A model generated the notes under the pieces. The model did no database searches, had not been told where the DNA came from, and saw only the letters and a list, made by a program, of their open reading frames with translations. Shown in pieces: positions 36,882 to 45,489 of a stretch of DNA of 64,000 nucleotides. The stretch's first letter is position 1; each line of letters starts with the position of its first letter. The DNA comes from DATARH01 sp036268425 (GTDB taxonomy: Bacteria; Pseudomonadota; Alphaproteobacteria; ATCC43930; CGMCC-115725), in assembly GCA_036268425.1 (NCBI GenBank), contig DATAUE010000028.1, positions 61,193-125,192 on the forward strand, written 5' to 3'. The position numbers and the translations under genes are program-made.

Positions 36882-36976
36882 TGGCGGAAGAGGCAGGAGT
36901 CGAACCTACCGGAGACACCTGCGCGCCTCCCAACGGTTTTGAAGACCGCGCGCCCCACCGGGAACGGTACTCTTCC
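36882..36976 (-). tRNA. selC: tRNA-Sec (selenocysteine, anticodon TCA)
   Basis: 95 nt including encoded CCA (36882-36884). The minus strand reads GGAAGAG at the 5' end pairing with CTCTTCC at the 3' end. The anticodon arm is GCGGT-CTTCAAA-ACCGT with TCA at 36942-36940. There is a long extra arm (GGAGGCGCGCAGGTGTCTCC) and a T arm GTAGG-TTCGACT-CCTGC. The UCA anticodon, long variable arm and G73-CCA match bacterial tRNA-Sec. No selA, selB or selD is in the window. It shows that this genome can decode UGA as selenocysteine. Confidence 0.95.
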
Positions 36977-37149
36977 GCCTGCAGGATTGTCGGGATTGGT
37001 TGCGCGGTCAACGCCGCCGCGCGGATGCCGGGGGCTCGGCGCGGGTGGTGTGCATTATTTTCAATGGTGCCCGCTATCGTAAGCATGGGTTAACACTCGC
37101 CGCCTAAAAACAGCGCCAGGCCCGAGAAGCAAAAAAGGCATTTGGCGTT

Positions 37150-37800
37150 ATGGCATCGACTTTGCCGCGTATCCTCGTGGTCGACAGCGATACGAACCGG
37201 TGCGCTAGGGGTGTCGCAGCGCTGCTCGATGCCGGTTTTGCCGTCGCTATGGCGGCGGTGTCTGACGCAATCCCGGCGGTGCGGCAGCAGGAATTTTCCG
37301 CGGTCGTTGTCGCTCTGCCGTGTGGCGATGGTGACGCGCTTGTGGAACAGGCGCGTCAGGTGCGGCCGGCATTGAAGATGCTGCTGCTACGCGATGATAC
37401 CGCAATGGCGGTGAGTGCCGCCGAGCGTCCGGTCGAAACTCCCGTCGCTGCGGCGCAGGCCAATGAAGCCAGCGCCGAGCAGAACCCGGTGACGATGGTC
37501 AGGCGGCTGTGCGAGCCGCGTGAGCTGGTGGGCTATGTTATCGATCTGATCTTGTGGGAGGGGCATGGCACCGCTGCTTTGCCGCATCTCGACGTGGCAG
37601 AGCAGGGCATCGCCGCCGCAAAGCTCGCCTGTTTGTATCGACGGCACGGCGCTGCCGCTTGCGACGGTGCGCGACGGCTGATGCAGGAACTGTCGCGCCA
37701 GATCGAGGAAATGCAAGGTATCAGGCAGAGCGCCAAGCGACCCAAGGCAGCTCGGGTGGCCTCGGTACCGCGTGCCGTCGCGGCGTTCGCGACGGATTGA
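37150..37800 (+). CDS. Degenerate response-regulator receiver protein
   Basis: 216 aa. Residues 6-80 follow the receiver fold: RILVVDSDTNRCARGVAALL keeps the acidic pair (D12, D14). The strand that should carry the phosphorylated Asp reads FSAVVVALPCGDGDAL, with Ala/Leu where Asp is expected, and the conserved Lys is not evident (MLLLRDDTA). The rest is helical with a basic tail (SAKRPKAARVAS) and no output domain I recognise. Likely a pseudo-receiver acting by protein contact. The ribosome site is weak. Confidence 0.6.
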   Translation: MASTLPRILVVDSDTNRCARGVAALLDAGFAVAMAAVSDAIPAVRQQEFSAVVVALPCGDGDALVEQARQVRPALKMLLLRDDTAMAVSAAERPVETPVAAAQANEASAEQNPVTMVRRLCEPRELVGYVIDLILWEGHGTAALPHLDVAEQGIAAAKLACLYRRHGAAACDGARRLMQELSRQIEEMQGIRQSAKRPKAARVASVPRAVAAFATD

Positions 37801-37845
37801 CGCTGCATCTTGCTCGAATGGTTGTCGGCGCAAAACTCAGGCCGG

Positions 37846-38049
37846 TTATTTGTCGCGGGTCTCGACCCGCTTCAGCTTCATCTCGATCATCGCGAGCACG
37901 TTGCCGGCGCCGTGCCGCCGGCATAGGGTTGCAAGGCCCCTCGGGTCGAGCGGTTCCGCCGCGTAATTGATTGCGTCGCGCAGCCCTTGCGGCAACTCGT
38001 CAAACACCGCCATCAGTTCGCGCAGCAGGGCGCCCCGGTCTTCCGTCAT
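37846..38049 (-). CDS. Small hypothetical protein
   Basis: 67 aa, helical and charged (MTEDRGALLRELMAVFDELPQ...RHGAGNVLAMIEMKLKRVE). It lies 19 bp after the msrQ stop on the same strand, so the two may be co-transcribed. No family recognised. Confidence 0.55.
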   Translation of the reverse strand: MTEDRGALLRELMAVFDELPQGLRDAINYAAEPLDPRGLATLCRRHGAGNVLAMIEMKLKRVETRDK

Positions 38050-38068
38050 ACCGCATTGTAGCAGCTTG

Positions 38069-38938
38069 TCAGGCGAAGCCGGGCCGGCGTTTTGCCGCCA
38101 GCGGCGGCAGCCGCGTGCGCAGCACGCCTGCCATCCATACCGTCAGCCCCAGGGCGAGCACCACGATCGCCGGCCGCACGCCGAGCTGCAGCGACCAGTT
38201 GGCTGCCAGCACGCGCATTGCCGGCGCGTGGTAGGCGTAACTGAAATAGATGATCTCGCCGCATGCGGTCAGCACGCCGGCGACCATCCCGAGCACCGCG
38301 ACCCAGCGCAATGGCAGCCGCGCCCGCACGGCAAAGCGTCGCGCCAGCACCCGATAGCCCATCAGCCAAGCATAAATCCCGGCCATAATCGTCGGTTCCC
38401 AGACTTCGAGCTTTGATTGAATGAAGTAATGGATCACTGCCAGCACGGCGATCAGGTAGATTAGTCGATGCAGCCGCATCCAGCGCCGCGCCCCCATCCG
38501 ACGAATGATGCCGTCGGTTGAGGTTGCTGCCAGCCCCGCCAACCCCACCAAGGCAACAAAACCGATCGTCAGGTAGAAGCGCAGGACGATTTCGCTGGCG
38601 ACCTTGCCGAGGTCGAACGCCTGGTCCGCCGTATAAAGCGTCAGATGCGCGCAGCCATAAGCGAAGGCGGCGACGCCGACCATCCGCCGCACGACCAAGA
38701 GCCGCGACCATTGCAGCACCTGACGCATTGGGGTCACCGCCAGCGCGACGAAAATCAACCGGATCGTCCACAACCCGATCTGATGGATCGCCTCGTTGAG
38801 CGGTCGCGCACCCAGCCAACCCTCGTAAAACGCCAGCGCCACCCACAATGCCGGGCAGAACAGCGCAACAAACACCGCGAGTTTCAACGGCGAGGTGCGA
38901 CCGCTGTAATCTTTCCAGGGTTGAGAAATCGGCTTCAT
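38069..38938 (-). CDS. msrQ: MsrQ-like heme-binding membrane subunit of the MsrPQ methionine sulfoxide reductase
   Basis: 289 aa from the ATG at 38938. Ferric-reductase-like transmembrane protein with six helices and His residues in family positions: LNEAIHQIGLWTIRLIFVALAVTP, RRMVGVAAFAYGCAHLTLY, RMGARRWMRLHRLIYLIAVLAVIHY. It normally passes electrons to periplasmic MsrP, which repairs oxidised methionines. msrP is not adjacent. The residues after about 200 extend beyond the usual MsrQ length. Confidence 0.8.
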   Translation of the reverse strand: MKPISQPWKDYSGRTSPLKLAVFVALFCPALWVALAFYEGWLGARPLNEAIHQIGLWTIRLIFVALAVTPMRQVLQWSRLLVVRRMVGVAAFAYGCAHLTLYTADQAFDLGKVASEIVLRFYLTIGFVALVGLAGLAATSTDGIIRRMGARRWMRLHRLIYLIAVLAVIHYFIQSKLEVWEPTIMAGIYAWLMGYRVLARRFAVRARLPLRWVAVLGMVAGVLTACGEIIYFSYAYHAPAMRVLAANWSLQLGVRPAIVVLALGLTVWMAGVLRTRLPPLAAKRRPGFA

Positions 38939-39066
38939 CGCTGTCCGACAATTAATAGTTGGCTGTGACCAGCCGCAGTAAATAGAGACTGCCGCCGCAC
39001 GCTTGGTGCGCCGGATGAACACTCACACGACGCCGATTGTAAAACAGGCAAGCGCGGAAATTGCCG

Positions 39067-39678
39067 TCACATTTGAGGTTTGACGCCGTCTTTTTCCGCC
39101 GTGATACGGCTGGCTGTCAGGCTGCCGTCGGGATGTTTCTGGGCCGAGACGAACACGGCTGCGCCCGGCTTCAAAAGGCTCGCATCGCCCGCGACATAGC
39201 CGAAAATCGGGCATTCCGGGCCGACGATGTAGTCGGAGGTGGTGCCCTTGTAGGTTACGGTCAATACCTGCCCGTTAGGCGCGGCGGCGGTGCCGGTGAC
39301 GCTGGCGTTGGTCATCACGCTGTCGGGTGACTGGTCCCACGGACGCTGGCCTTCGCCGGCACCGCGCAGCGCCTCGGGGAAGATGCGGACTTCGACCGCA
39401 TGAATCTTGCCGTCGGTGCCTTTGACGCCGGCGGACGCGACAAAGTCATTTTGCTTGATGTCGGCGAGGGTCTTTTTGACCAGCGCCGAAACCTTGTAAT
39501 CGGGGGCCAGCGTGATCGCCTGCGGCTGCCCGTCACGTGTCTTGACGGTCAGAACGTTGCCGTCGAGCTTTTCCACCGTGCCCCGCACGCGCGCCGGTGT
39601 CGCATCTGTCGGCGCCTGTGCCCATGCCGGCGCGACGTACCACATCACCACGGCAGCAGCCGCCAATGCTATTCTCAT
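39067..39678 (-). CDS. Secreted protein, DUF5666-like
   Basis: 203 aa from the ATG at 39678, preceded by GGGGGA. A clear signal peptide (MRIALAAAAVVMWYVAPAWA) precedes beta-rich repeats of the type VRGTVEKLDGNVLTVKTRDG and GAAVFVSAQKHPDGSLTASRI, the OB-like pattern of DUF5666 proteins. Periplasmic, function unknown. The much longer open frame upstream is antisense or intergenic and lacks a plausible start. Confidence 0.7.
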   Translation of the reverse strand: MRIALAAAAVVMWYVAPAWAQAPTDATPARVRGTVEKLDGNVLTVKTRDGQPQAITLAPDYKVSALVKKTLADIKQNDFVASAGVKGTDGKIHAVEVRIFPEALRGAGEGQRPWDQSPDSVMTNASVTGTAAAPNGQVLTVTYKGTTSDYIVGPECPIFGYVAGDASLLKPGAAVFVSAQKHPDGSLTASRITAEKDGVKPQM

Positions 39679-39850
39679 CCGACATCCCCCGCTCACTCGT
39701 TTTGATCGTCGTACAAAGCTGGCGTGGCATCCCCGGTTTTGCTGCTCACATTGCGGTGAACACCAGAGAGGGCGGGCCAGCCGTGGCGGATCGCGGGTCG
39801 CGGCGCTAAGGTCGGCGGTGTTCACCTGTATTTGACGAGGAGCGTTGCCG

Positions 39851-40750
39851 GTGTTTGCTGCCCCGCCTGTGTTGAAGGCTGAAATCTTCGCGCGCATGCC
39901 GGATTCGTTGCGCGCCCGGGAAAATGCGCGGCAGCAAAGCGGCATCGTGCGTGATTGTTTTCTCGAGGGGCCGTCCTTTGATCGCGCCGGCAATCTTTAC
40001 GTCGTCAACATTCCCTACGGGCAGGTCTTACGCGTGTCGCCGGCCGGCGAATTCACGCCGGTCGCCAGTTGGGACGGCGAGCCGAACGGTCTCAAAATCC
40101 ACAAGGACGGGCGCATCTTTATCGCCGACCACAAGCAGGGGCTGATGCTGCTCGACCCCAAAACCGGCAAGGTCGAGGTGTTTTTCGACCGGCCGCGGCG
40201 CGAGCGCTTCAAGGGGCTCAACGACCTGGTGTTCGCGCGCAATGGCGATCTCTATTTCACAGACCAGGGCGAAGCCGATCTGCGGGATCCGACCGGCTGC
40301 CTTTATCGGCTGCGTCCCGATGGCCGGCTCGACCTGCTGCTCGATTGCGTGCCGAGCCCGAACGGTCTTGTGCTGACCCCGGACGAACAAATCCTCTATC
40401 TCGCGGTGACCCGCAACAATGCCGTGTGGCGGGTGCCGTTGAACCCGGACGGCTCCATCGGGCGGGTAGGGATTTTCATCCAGATGTCGGGTGGCGGCGG
40501 ACCGGATGGCATGGCGATGGATGCCGAAGGCAACCTCGCCGTTTGCCATGTCGGAATGGGATCGGTCTGGCTGTTCAGCAAATTCGGCCGGCCGCTTTAC
40601 GAGATCCAGTCCTGCACCGGCCACGCAACGACCAACGCCGCCTATGGCGGCGCGGACGGCAAGACGATCTACATCACCGAAAGCGAAACCGGCACGATTT
40701 TGCAGGCGCAGCTCGACGTCCCGGGGTTGCCGCTTTACTCGCATCAGTAA
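39851..40750 (+). CDS. SMP-30/gluconolactonase-family beta-propeller
   Basis: 299 aa from GTG 39851, where AGGAG lies 8 nt upstream; a TTG at 39845 is possible. Six-bladed propeller with calcium-site features: FLEGPSFDRAGNLYVVNIPYG, GLNDLVFARNGDLYFTDQGE, PSPNGLVLTPDEQILYLAVT, GGGGPDGMAMDAEGNLAVCH. Lactone hydrolysis is the usual activity; the substrate is unknown. Followed 68 bp later by an SDR gene on the same strand, so possibly a small catabolic operon. Confidence 0.85.
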   Translation: MFAAPPVLKAEIFARMPDSLRARENARQQSGIVRDCFLEGPSFDRAGNLYVVNIPYGQVLRVSPAGEFTPVASWDGEPNGLKIHKDGRIFIADHKQGLMLLDPKTGKVEVFFDRPRRERFKGLNDLVFARNGDLYFTDQGEADLRDPTGCLYRLRPDGRLDLLLDCVPSPNGLVLTPDEQILYLAVTRNNAVWRVPLNPDGSIGRVGIFIQMSGGGGPDGMAMDAEGNLAVCHVGMGSVWLFSKFGRPLYEIQSCTGHATTNAAYGGADGKTIYITESETGTILQAQLDVPGLPLYSHQ

Positions 40751-40818
40751 CGCCCTGTAGAGCGAGTCTCCGGCGGATCGCCTCCGCCTCACGGGTGGCG
40801 CTGATTTGGAGGACCGCG

Positions 40819-41565
40819 ATGCCGAGATTGCAGGGAAAAGTGGCGATGATCACCGGCGCGGGAACCGGGATCGGCCGCGCGACCGCGATGCTGTTTGCGG
40901 GTGAGGGGGCGAAAATCGTGGTTGCCGATATTGATCAGGCCGCTGGCGAGGAAACCGCGCATCTCGCGGGCCACGGGGCGATCGCGGTGCAGACCGATGT
41001 GACCGACCCCGACAGCCTACAGCGCGCGATCCGTGCTGTCGTCGATACATTCGGCGGCCTGCATGTGCTGCACAACAATGCCGGCGGCTCGACGGCGGCC
41101 GACAACACCGCGGTCGAGGCGCCGCTCGACGAGTTCTGGCGGGCAATCAAGCTTGATCTGTTCGGCACCTTTCTCGGCTGCCGCTTCGGTATTCCGGAAA
41201 TCATCAAATCGGGCGGCGGCTCGGTGATCAACATGAGTTCGAATGTCGCGCTGATGGGAGTGGCGGGGCGCGATTGCTATACCGCGGCGAAAGGCGGCAT
41301 CTCGGCCATCACGCGCTCGCTGGCAGTCGCTTATGGGCCGCAGCGGGTGCGCGTCAATGCGATCGCGCCCTCGGCGACAATGACTGAACGGGTGCGGCGG
41401 CTGGTGGCCGGCAACGCCAATCTGCAAAAGCTCGCGGATTCGCACTTGCTCGGACTGATCGAGCCCGGCGACATCGCCAACTGCGCGCTCTATCTGGCGT
41501 CCGACGAATCGCGCATGGTGACTGGACAGATACTGCCGGTCGATAGCGGCGTCACGATGTCTTGA
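40819..41565 (+). CDS. Short-chain dehydrogenase/reductase
   Basis: 248 aa from the ATG at 40819, with TTGGAGGA upstream. Classical SDR: cofactor loop MITGAGTGIGRATA, VADIDQ after the second strand (Asp favours NAD), HNNAGG, catalytic Ser in VINMSSNVAL, YTAAKGG (YxxxK), and C-terminal LASDESRMVTGQILPVDSG. Substrate cannot be deduced. The longer in-frame extension upstream overlaps the SMP-30 gene in another frame and is not coding. Confidence 0.9.
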   Translation: MPRLQGKVAMITGAGTGIGRATAMLFAGEGAKIVVADIDQAAGEETAHLAGHGAIAVQTDVTDPDSLQRAIRAVVDTFGGLHVLHNNAGGSTAADNTAVEAPLDEFWRAIKLDLFGTFLGCRFGIPEIIKSGGGSVINMSSNVALMGVAGRDCYTAAKGGISAITRSLAVAYGPQRVRVNAIAPSATMTERVRRLVAGNANLQKLADSHLLGLIEPGDIANCALYLASDESRMVTGQILPVDSGVTMS

Positions 41566-41598
41566 GCGGTTGCCCTTGCTTGGGCGCCGGCCGCGCGG

Positions 41599-42558
41599 TC
41601 AGCGGGGCGTTGCAGCCAGAATCCGGCGGGCGGCGGCGGCGTCTTCGGCGATTTGCGCCTTTAGCGCGTCGAGACCGGCGAATTTGCGCTCGGGGCGGAT
41701 GAAGTCAACCAGCGAGACGCGCAAATGGCGGCCGTAAAGGTCGGTGTTGATATCGAACAGATTGGCTTCGAGGCGCGGTTCGAGGCCGCCGACAGTGGGG
41801 CGCAGGCCGATATTGGCGACGCCGTCGATCACCCGACCGTCAAACGGGTCGTCGGTGCCGTCGCCGGCAACGCGCACCGCGTAAACGCCGAGTGCCGGCC
41901 TGAGATAGTCGCCGAGCGCAACATTGGCGGTCGGAAAGCCGATCGTCCGGCCGCGCTCGTCGCCATGCGCGACGCGGCCGTCGATCTCCCAGAAACGTCC
42001 CAGCTGCGCCGCGGCTTCACGCGGCTTGCCGGCCTTGAGCAATTCGCGGATGTAGGTCGACGAGTACACTGTCGCATCGCCGCCGCGCACCGGCTCGACG
42101 ACCGTGACGCCGAACTCGTACTCGGCGCCGGCAGCGCGCAGCAGCTCGGCATTGCCGCGGCGGCGGTTGCCGAACGTGCAATCGTGCCCGACGACGATAT
42201 GGGTCACCCCGATCGCCCCGACCAGCAGTTCTTCGACAAACGATTCGGCGCTTTTCCGGGCGAAGGCGGCGTCGAAATGCTGCACAAACAGCAGATCGAC
42301 GTTGTGCCGCGCGATTTCGCGCTCCTTGACCCGCAGCGGGGTCAGCCGGAAAGGCTCGCCGCCGGGCACGAAAACGCCGCGCGGGTGCGGCTCGAAGGTC
42401 AGCACCGCGGCCGGTCGGCCGGCGGCGATGGCGCGCCCGCGCGCCTCGTCGATCAGCGCGGCGTGGCCGAGATGCAGGCCGTCGAAATTGCCGAGCGCCA
42501 GTACCGCGCCGCGCGGGTGACTCGATCCGGAACCGGGATGTCGGATGATGCGGAGCAC
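41599..42558 (-). CDS. ribF: RibF, bifunctional riboflavin kinase / FAD synthetase
   Basis: Makes FMN and FAD. 319 aa from GTG 42558 (VLRIIRHPGSG); the frame above it is antisense to the Rieske gene. FAD-synthetase part: AVLALGNFDGLHLGHAALID, THIVVGHDCTFGNRRRGN, VYSSTYIRELLKAG. Kinase part: GRTIGFPTANVALGDYLRPA, GVANIGLRPTVGG, LEANLFDINTDLYGRHLRV. The two domains are complete. Confidence 0.95.
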   Translation of the reverse strand: MLRIIRHPGSGSSHPRGAVLALGNFDGLHLGHAALIDEARGRAIAAGRPAAVLTFEPHPRGVFVPGGEPFRLTPLRVKEREIARHNVDLLFVQHFDAAFARKSAESFVEELLVGAIGVTHIVVGHDCTFGNRRRGNAELLRAAGAEYEFGVTVVEPVRGGDATVYSSTYIRELLKAGKPREAAAQLGRFWEIDGRVAHGDERGRTIGFPTANVALGDYLRPALGVYAVRVAGDGTDDPFDGRVIDGVANIGLRPTVGGLEPRLEANLFDINTDLYGRHLRVSLVDFIRPERKFAGLDALKAQIAEDAAAARRILAATPR

Positions 42559-42662
42559 GGCTGAAATTATCGCTGGGTTTCGCGAAACTGATGTTGCCGC
42601 GAAAATAGCCGGTGGCGCGGCCGAGCGATAGTCTCGGCACCATCCGAACGGGAGATTGAGTA

Positions 42663-43700
42663 TTGGATGACGCGGCAACGCCGTTGCGCGAAGCCTGGTA
42701 TTACGCGATGCCAAGCCGGCGGCTGGCGCGGGGCCGGCTGCTCGCCCGGACGATGCTTGGCGAGCCGGTGCTGCTGGGCCGCGACAACAGCGGCGCGGTG
42801 TTCGCGCTGCGCGATATCTGCCCGCATCGCGGCATGCCGCTTTCCGCCGGCCGGTTTGACCGTGGCGAGGTCGAATGCTGTTATCACGGCTGGCGCTTCG
42901 CTTCGGACGGACGCTGCACGCTGATTCCGTCGCTGGTCGACGGCCAGTCGTTCGATCTCGCGCGCGTCTCGGTAGAGCGCTATCCCGCACGCGAGGTTCA
43001 GGGCAATGTCTGGGTGTTTTTTGGCACCGATCCGGAAGCCGCGCCCGAGATTCCGTGGCTCGGCGGGTTTGCCGAGTCGGCAGCGCCCAATCTGGTCGAA
43101 ACGATGAGCTTTGCGGCGGCGATCGACCATGCCGTTGTCGGGCTGATGGACCCGGCGCACGGGCCGTATGTGCATACGGCCTGGTGGTGGCGCTCACGCC
43201 GCTCGGCGCATGAAAAGGCCAAGGCGTTCGTGCCGTCGCAATTCGGCTTTACGATGAGCCGGCATGCGCCGTCGAGCAATTCGCGCGCCTATCGGCTGCT
43301 CGGCGGAACGCCGGAAACCGAGATCGTGTTCCGGCTGCCGAGCGTGCGCTACGAGCAAATCCGCGCCGGGCGCTACGCCGTCACCAATCTGACGGCGTTG
43401 ACCCCGATCGACGCCAAGACGACCGAGATCAACCACTGCATTTACTGGAACGCGCCGTGGCTGTCAGTGCTGAAACCGCTGTTGCGTCCCTATGTGCGGG
43501 CGTTTCTCGGACAGGATCGCGACATCATGGAGCAGCAGCAGCAGGGGCTGCGCTTTGACCCGGTGTTGTCGCTGATCGACGATAGCGACATGCAGGCGCG
43601 CTGGTACTACCGGCTCAAAACCGAATACCGCCGCGCCCGTGCCGAAGGCCGCCCCTTCGCCAACCCGGTGCCGCCGCGAACACTGCGCTGGCGTAGCTGA
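42663..43700 (+). CDS. Rieske-type aromatic-ring oxygenase, oxygenase subunit
   Basis: 345 aa, start TTG 42663 with GGGAG 9 nt upstream. The Rieske centre is CPHRG (Cys, His; about 50) and CCYHGWRF (Cys, His; about 70). The mononuclear iron region includes MDPAHGPYVHTAWWWRS with candidate His ligands. The C-terminal part holds a START-like substrate pocket. It is most like vanillate/phthalate-type single-component oxygenases, which need a separate reductase; none is adjacent. Substrate not inferable. Confidence 0.85.
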   Translation: MDDAATPLREAWYYAMPSRRLARGRLLARTMLGEPVLLGRDNSGAVFALRDICPHRGMPLSAGRFDRGEVECCYHGWRFASDGRCTLIPSLVDGQSFDLARVSVERYPAREVQGNVWVFFGTDPEAAPEIPWLGGFAESAAPNLVETMSFAAAIDHAVVGLMDPAHGPYVHTAWWWRSRRSAHEKAKAFVPSQFGFTMSRHAPSSNSRAYRLLGGTPETEIVFRLPSVRYEQIRAGRYAVTNLTALTPIDAKTTEINHCIYWNAPWLSVLKPLLRPYVRAFLGQDRDIMEQQQQGLRFDPVLSLIDDSDMQARWYYRLKTEYRRARAEGRPFANPVPPRTLRWRS

Positions 43701-43769
43701 TTCCAGTAGGGCGGACATAATCCACCGAGAGGCGGTGGCGGCAGGTCGGACACCCACCCTACATATTGG

Positions 43770-44978
43770 TCAGGCCCCGATCCGGCCGAGCGTTGCGGCG
43801 ATGCGTTGAGCGAGTTTCGCGGCGACTTCGCGCTTGGTCATTACCGGCCAGTCCTCGACCGTGTCGCCGTCAACCAGATGGATGGTGTTGTCGTCGCCGC
43901 CGAAAATGCCGGTGCCGGGCGACACATCGTTGGCGAGGATCCAGTCGCAGCCTTTGCGCCGTCGTTTGGCCAGCGCGTTCTCGACGACGTGCTCCGTCTC
44001 GGCGGCGAAGCCGACGACCAGCGCCGGCCGGTCGTTATGGCGGCCGGCGATCGTCGCGAGTATGTCGGGGTTTTCGACGAGGCGCAGCGTCGGGGCGCCT
44101 TTGCCGTCTTTCTTGAGTTTCTGCTCGGTGGTGTTTTCGACCCGCCAATCGGCGACCGCTGCCGCCATCACCGCGATATCGACAGGCAATGCCGCCTCGG
44201 CGGCTGCCAGCATCTCGCGGGCGCTTTCAATCGCGACCAGCCTGACGCCGGGTGGGGTCGGCTCCTGCGTTGGTCCGGAGATCAGCACCGTATCGGCGCC
44301 GAGCGCCGCCAAGGCCGCCGCGATCGCGTGCCCCTGCTTGCCCGAGGAATGGTTCGACAGATAGCGCACCGGATCGATCGGCTCGCGGGTCGGGCCGCTG
44401 GTGACAAAGGCGCGGCGCCCGGCCAGCGATCGGTCGCTAATAAAGAAGCGGGTGATCGCCGCGAGGATTTCGGCGGGTTCGGCCATCCGGCCGAACCCGA
44501 CCTCGCCGCAGGCCAGCATGCCGGCACCGGGGCCGACCTGCAGCACGCCGCGTGCAGCGAGGGTCTTCAGATTGGCCTGGGTCGCCGGGTGCGCCCACAT
44601 CTGCGCGTTCATCGCCGGCGCCATCAGGACCGGCTTGTCCGAGGCGAGCAGCGTCGTTGCCGCCAGATCGTCGGCGAGGCCGGCCGCCATGCGGGCGATC
44701 AAATCGGCGGTGGCCGGCGCGACGACCAGCAGATCGGCGTCGCGCGACAGGCGGATATGGCCCATCTCGCTTTCGTCAGTCAGCGACCATAGCTCGCCGT
44801 AGACCTTGTCCTCGCTGAGTGAGGCGACCGAGAGCGGCGTCACGAACTGGTGCGCCGCGGCGGTCATCACGCAGCGCACCGCGGCGCCTTGCTCGCGCAG
44901 GCGGCGGATCAGCTCGAGGCTTTTATAGGCGGCGATACCGCCCGCGATGATCAACAGAATGCGCCGGCCGTGCAGCAA
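43770..44978 (-). CDS. coaBC: CoaBC (Dfp), phosphopantothenoylcysteine synthetase/decarboxylase
   Basis: Two steps of CoA synthesis. 402 aa from TTG 44978, chosen because GGAGG is 7 nt upstream and LLHGRRILLIIAGGIAAYKS is the family start. Flavin-decarboxylase part: VMTAAAHQFVTPLSVASLS, LLVVAPATADLIARMAAGLA, APAMNAQMW, GMLACGEVGFGRMAEP (with the catalytic Cys). Ligase part from about 190: AFVTSGPTREPIDPVRYLSNHSSG, VMAAAVADWRV, and KLKKDGKGAPTLRLVENPDIL. Confidence 0.95.
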   Translation of the reverse strand: MLHGRRILLIIAGGIAAYKSLELIRRLREQGAAVRCVMTAAAHQFVTPLSVASLSEDKVYGELWSLTDESEMGHIRLSRDADLLVVAPATADLIARMAAGLADDLAATTLLASDKPVLMAPAMNAQMWAHPATQANLKTLAARGVLQVGPGAGMLACGEVGFGRMAEPAEILAAITRFFISDRSLAGRRAFVTSGPTREPIDPVRYLSNHSSGKQGHAIAAALAALGADTVLISGPTQEPTPPGVRLVAIESAREMLAAAEAALPVDIAVMAAAVADWRVENTTEQKLKKDGKGAPTLRLVENPDILATIAGRHNDRPALVVGFAAETEHVVENALAKRRRKGCDWILANDVSPGTGIFGGDDNTIHLVDGDTVEDWPVMTKREVAAKLAQRIAATLGRIGA

Positions 44979-45159
44979 ATCCCGCCTCCCTGTCTGCCGC
45001 TTCAATATGCGCCTGCCTCCCGGCCTGCGCCATATAGCGCCGCGGCGGAACCAAGCTCCATCTAACCCAGCCCTCTCCCGGTAGGGACGCGCAGGTCGGG
45101 AACCCTGATCGCAGAAGGCTTGTTTCCCCACACATTGAGGTAATGAATGGAGACGAAAG

Positions 45160-45468
45160 ATGCGGTTTGTTTCTGCTTTAGGTGTGGCGATGCTGGTTGC
45201 GAGTCCGGCGATGGCACAGTGTGCGCCAGGACAGGCTTGGCATTCCGCCGAGGCCGCGGGGCATAACCAGGTTGCGGGACAATACGCCGAGCACCAAGCG
45301 CAGCAGGCCGGACATGCGGCGCAGCGCGAAGCCGCGCACGGCAATTTTGGCGCCGCGATCAACAGTGAGATTAACAGCGGTGCCGATCAGGCGCGGGCTG
45401 GTGCGGATGAGCACAACTCGCGCGTCGATTCTCACGTCGCGCACCGCGACGTGTCCGGTTGCTGGTAA
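45160..45468 (+). CDS. Small secreted Ala/His/Gln-rich protein
   Basis: 102 aa. The signal peptide MRFVSALGVAMLVASPAMA is followed by a low-complexity mature part rich in Ala, His and Gln (HNQVAGQYAEHQAQQAGHAA), with two Cys near the ends (AQCAPGQ and SGCW). GGAGACGAAAG upstream of the ATG is a fair ribosome site. Function unknown; His content could bind metal. Confidence 0.6.
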   Translation: MRFVSALGVAMLVASPAMAQCAPGQAWHSAEAAGHNQVAGQYAEHQAQQAGHAAQREAAHGNFGAAINSEINSGADQARAGADEHNSRVDSHVAHRDVSGCW

Positions 45469-45489
45469 GCCCCTCACGCTGTTATGCCG

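Noticed and set aside
42559..43197. N-terminal extension of ribF
   Set aside because: It is antisense to the Rieske oxygenase gene and not similar to RibF. The GTG at 42558 gives the normal N terminus.
44985..45362. N-terminal extension of coaBC to 45362
   Set aside because: It overlaps the opposite-strand secreted-protein gene and lacks similarity. The TTG at 44978 has a strong ribosome site and yields the family N terminus.
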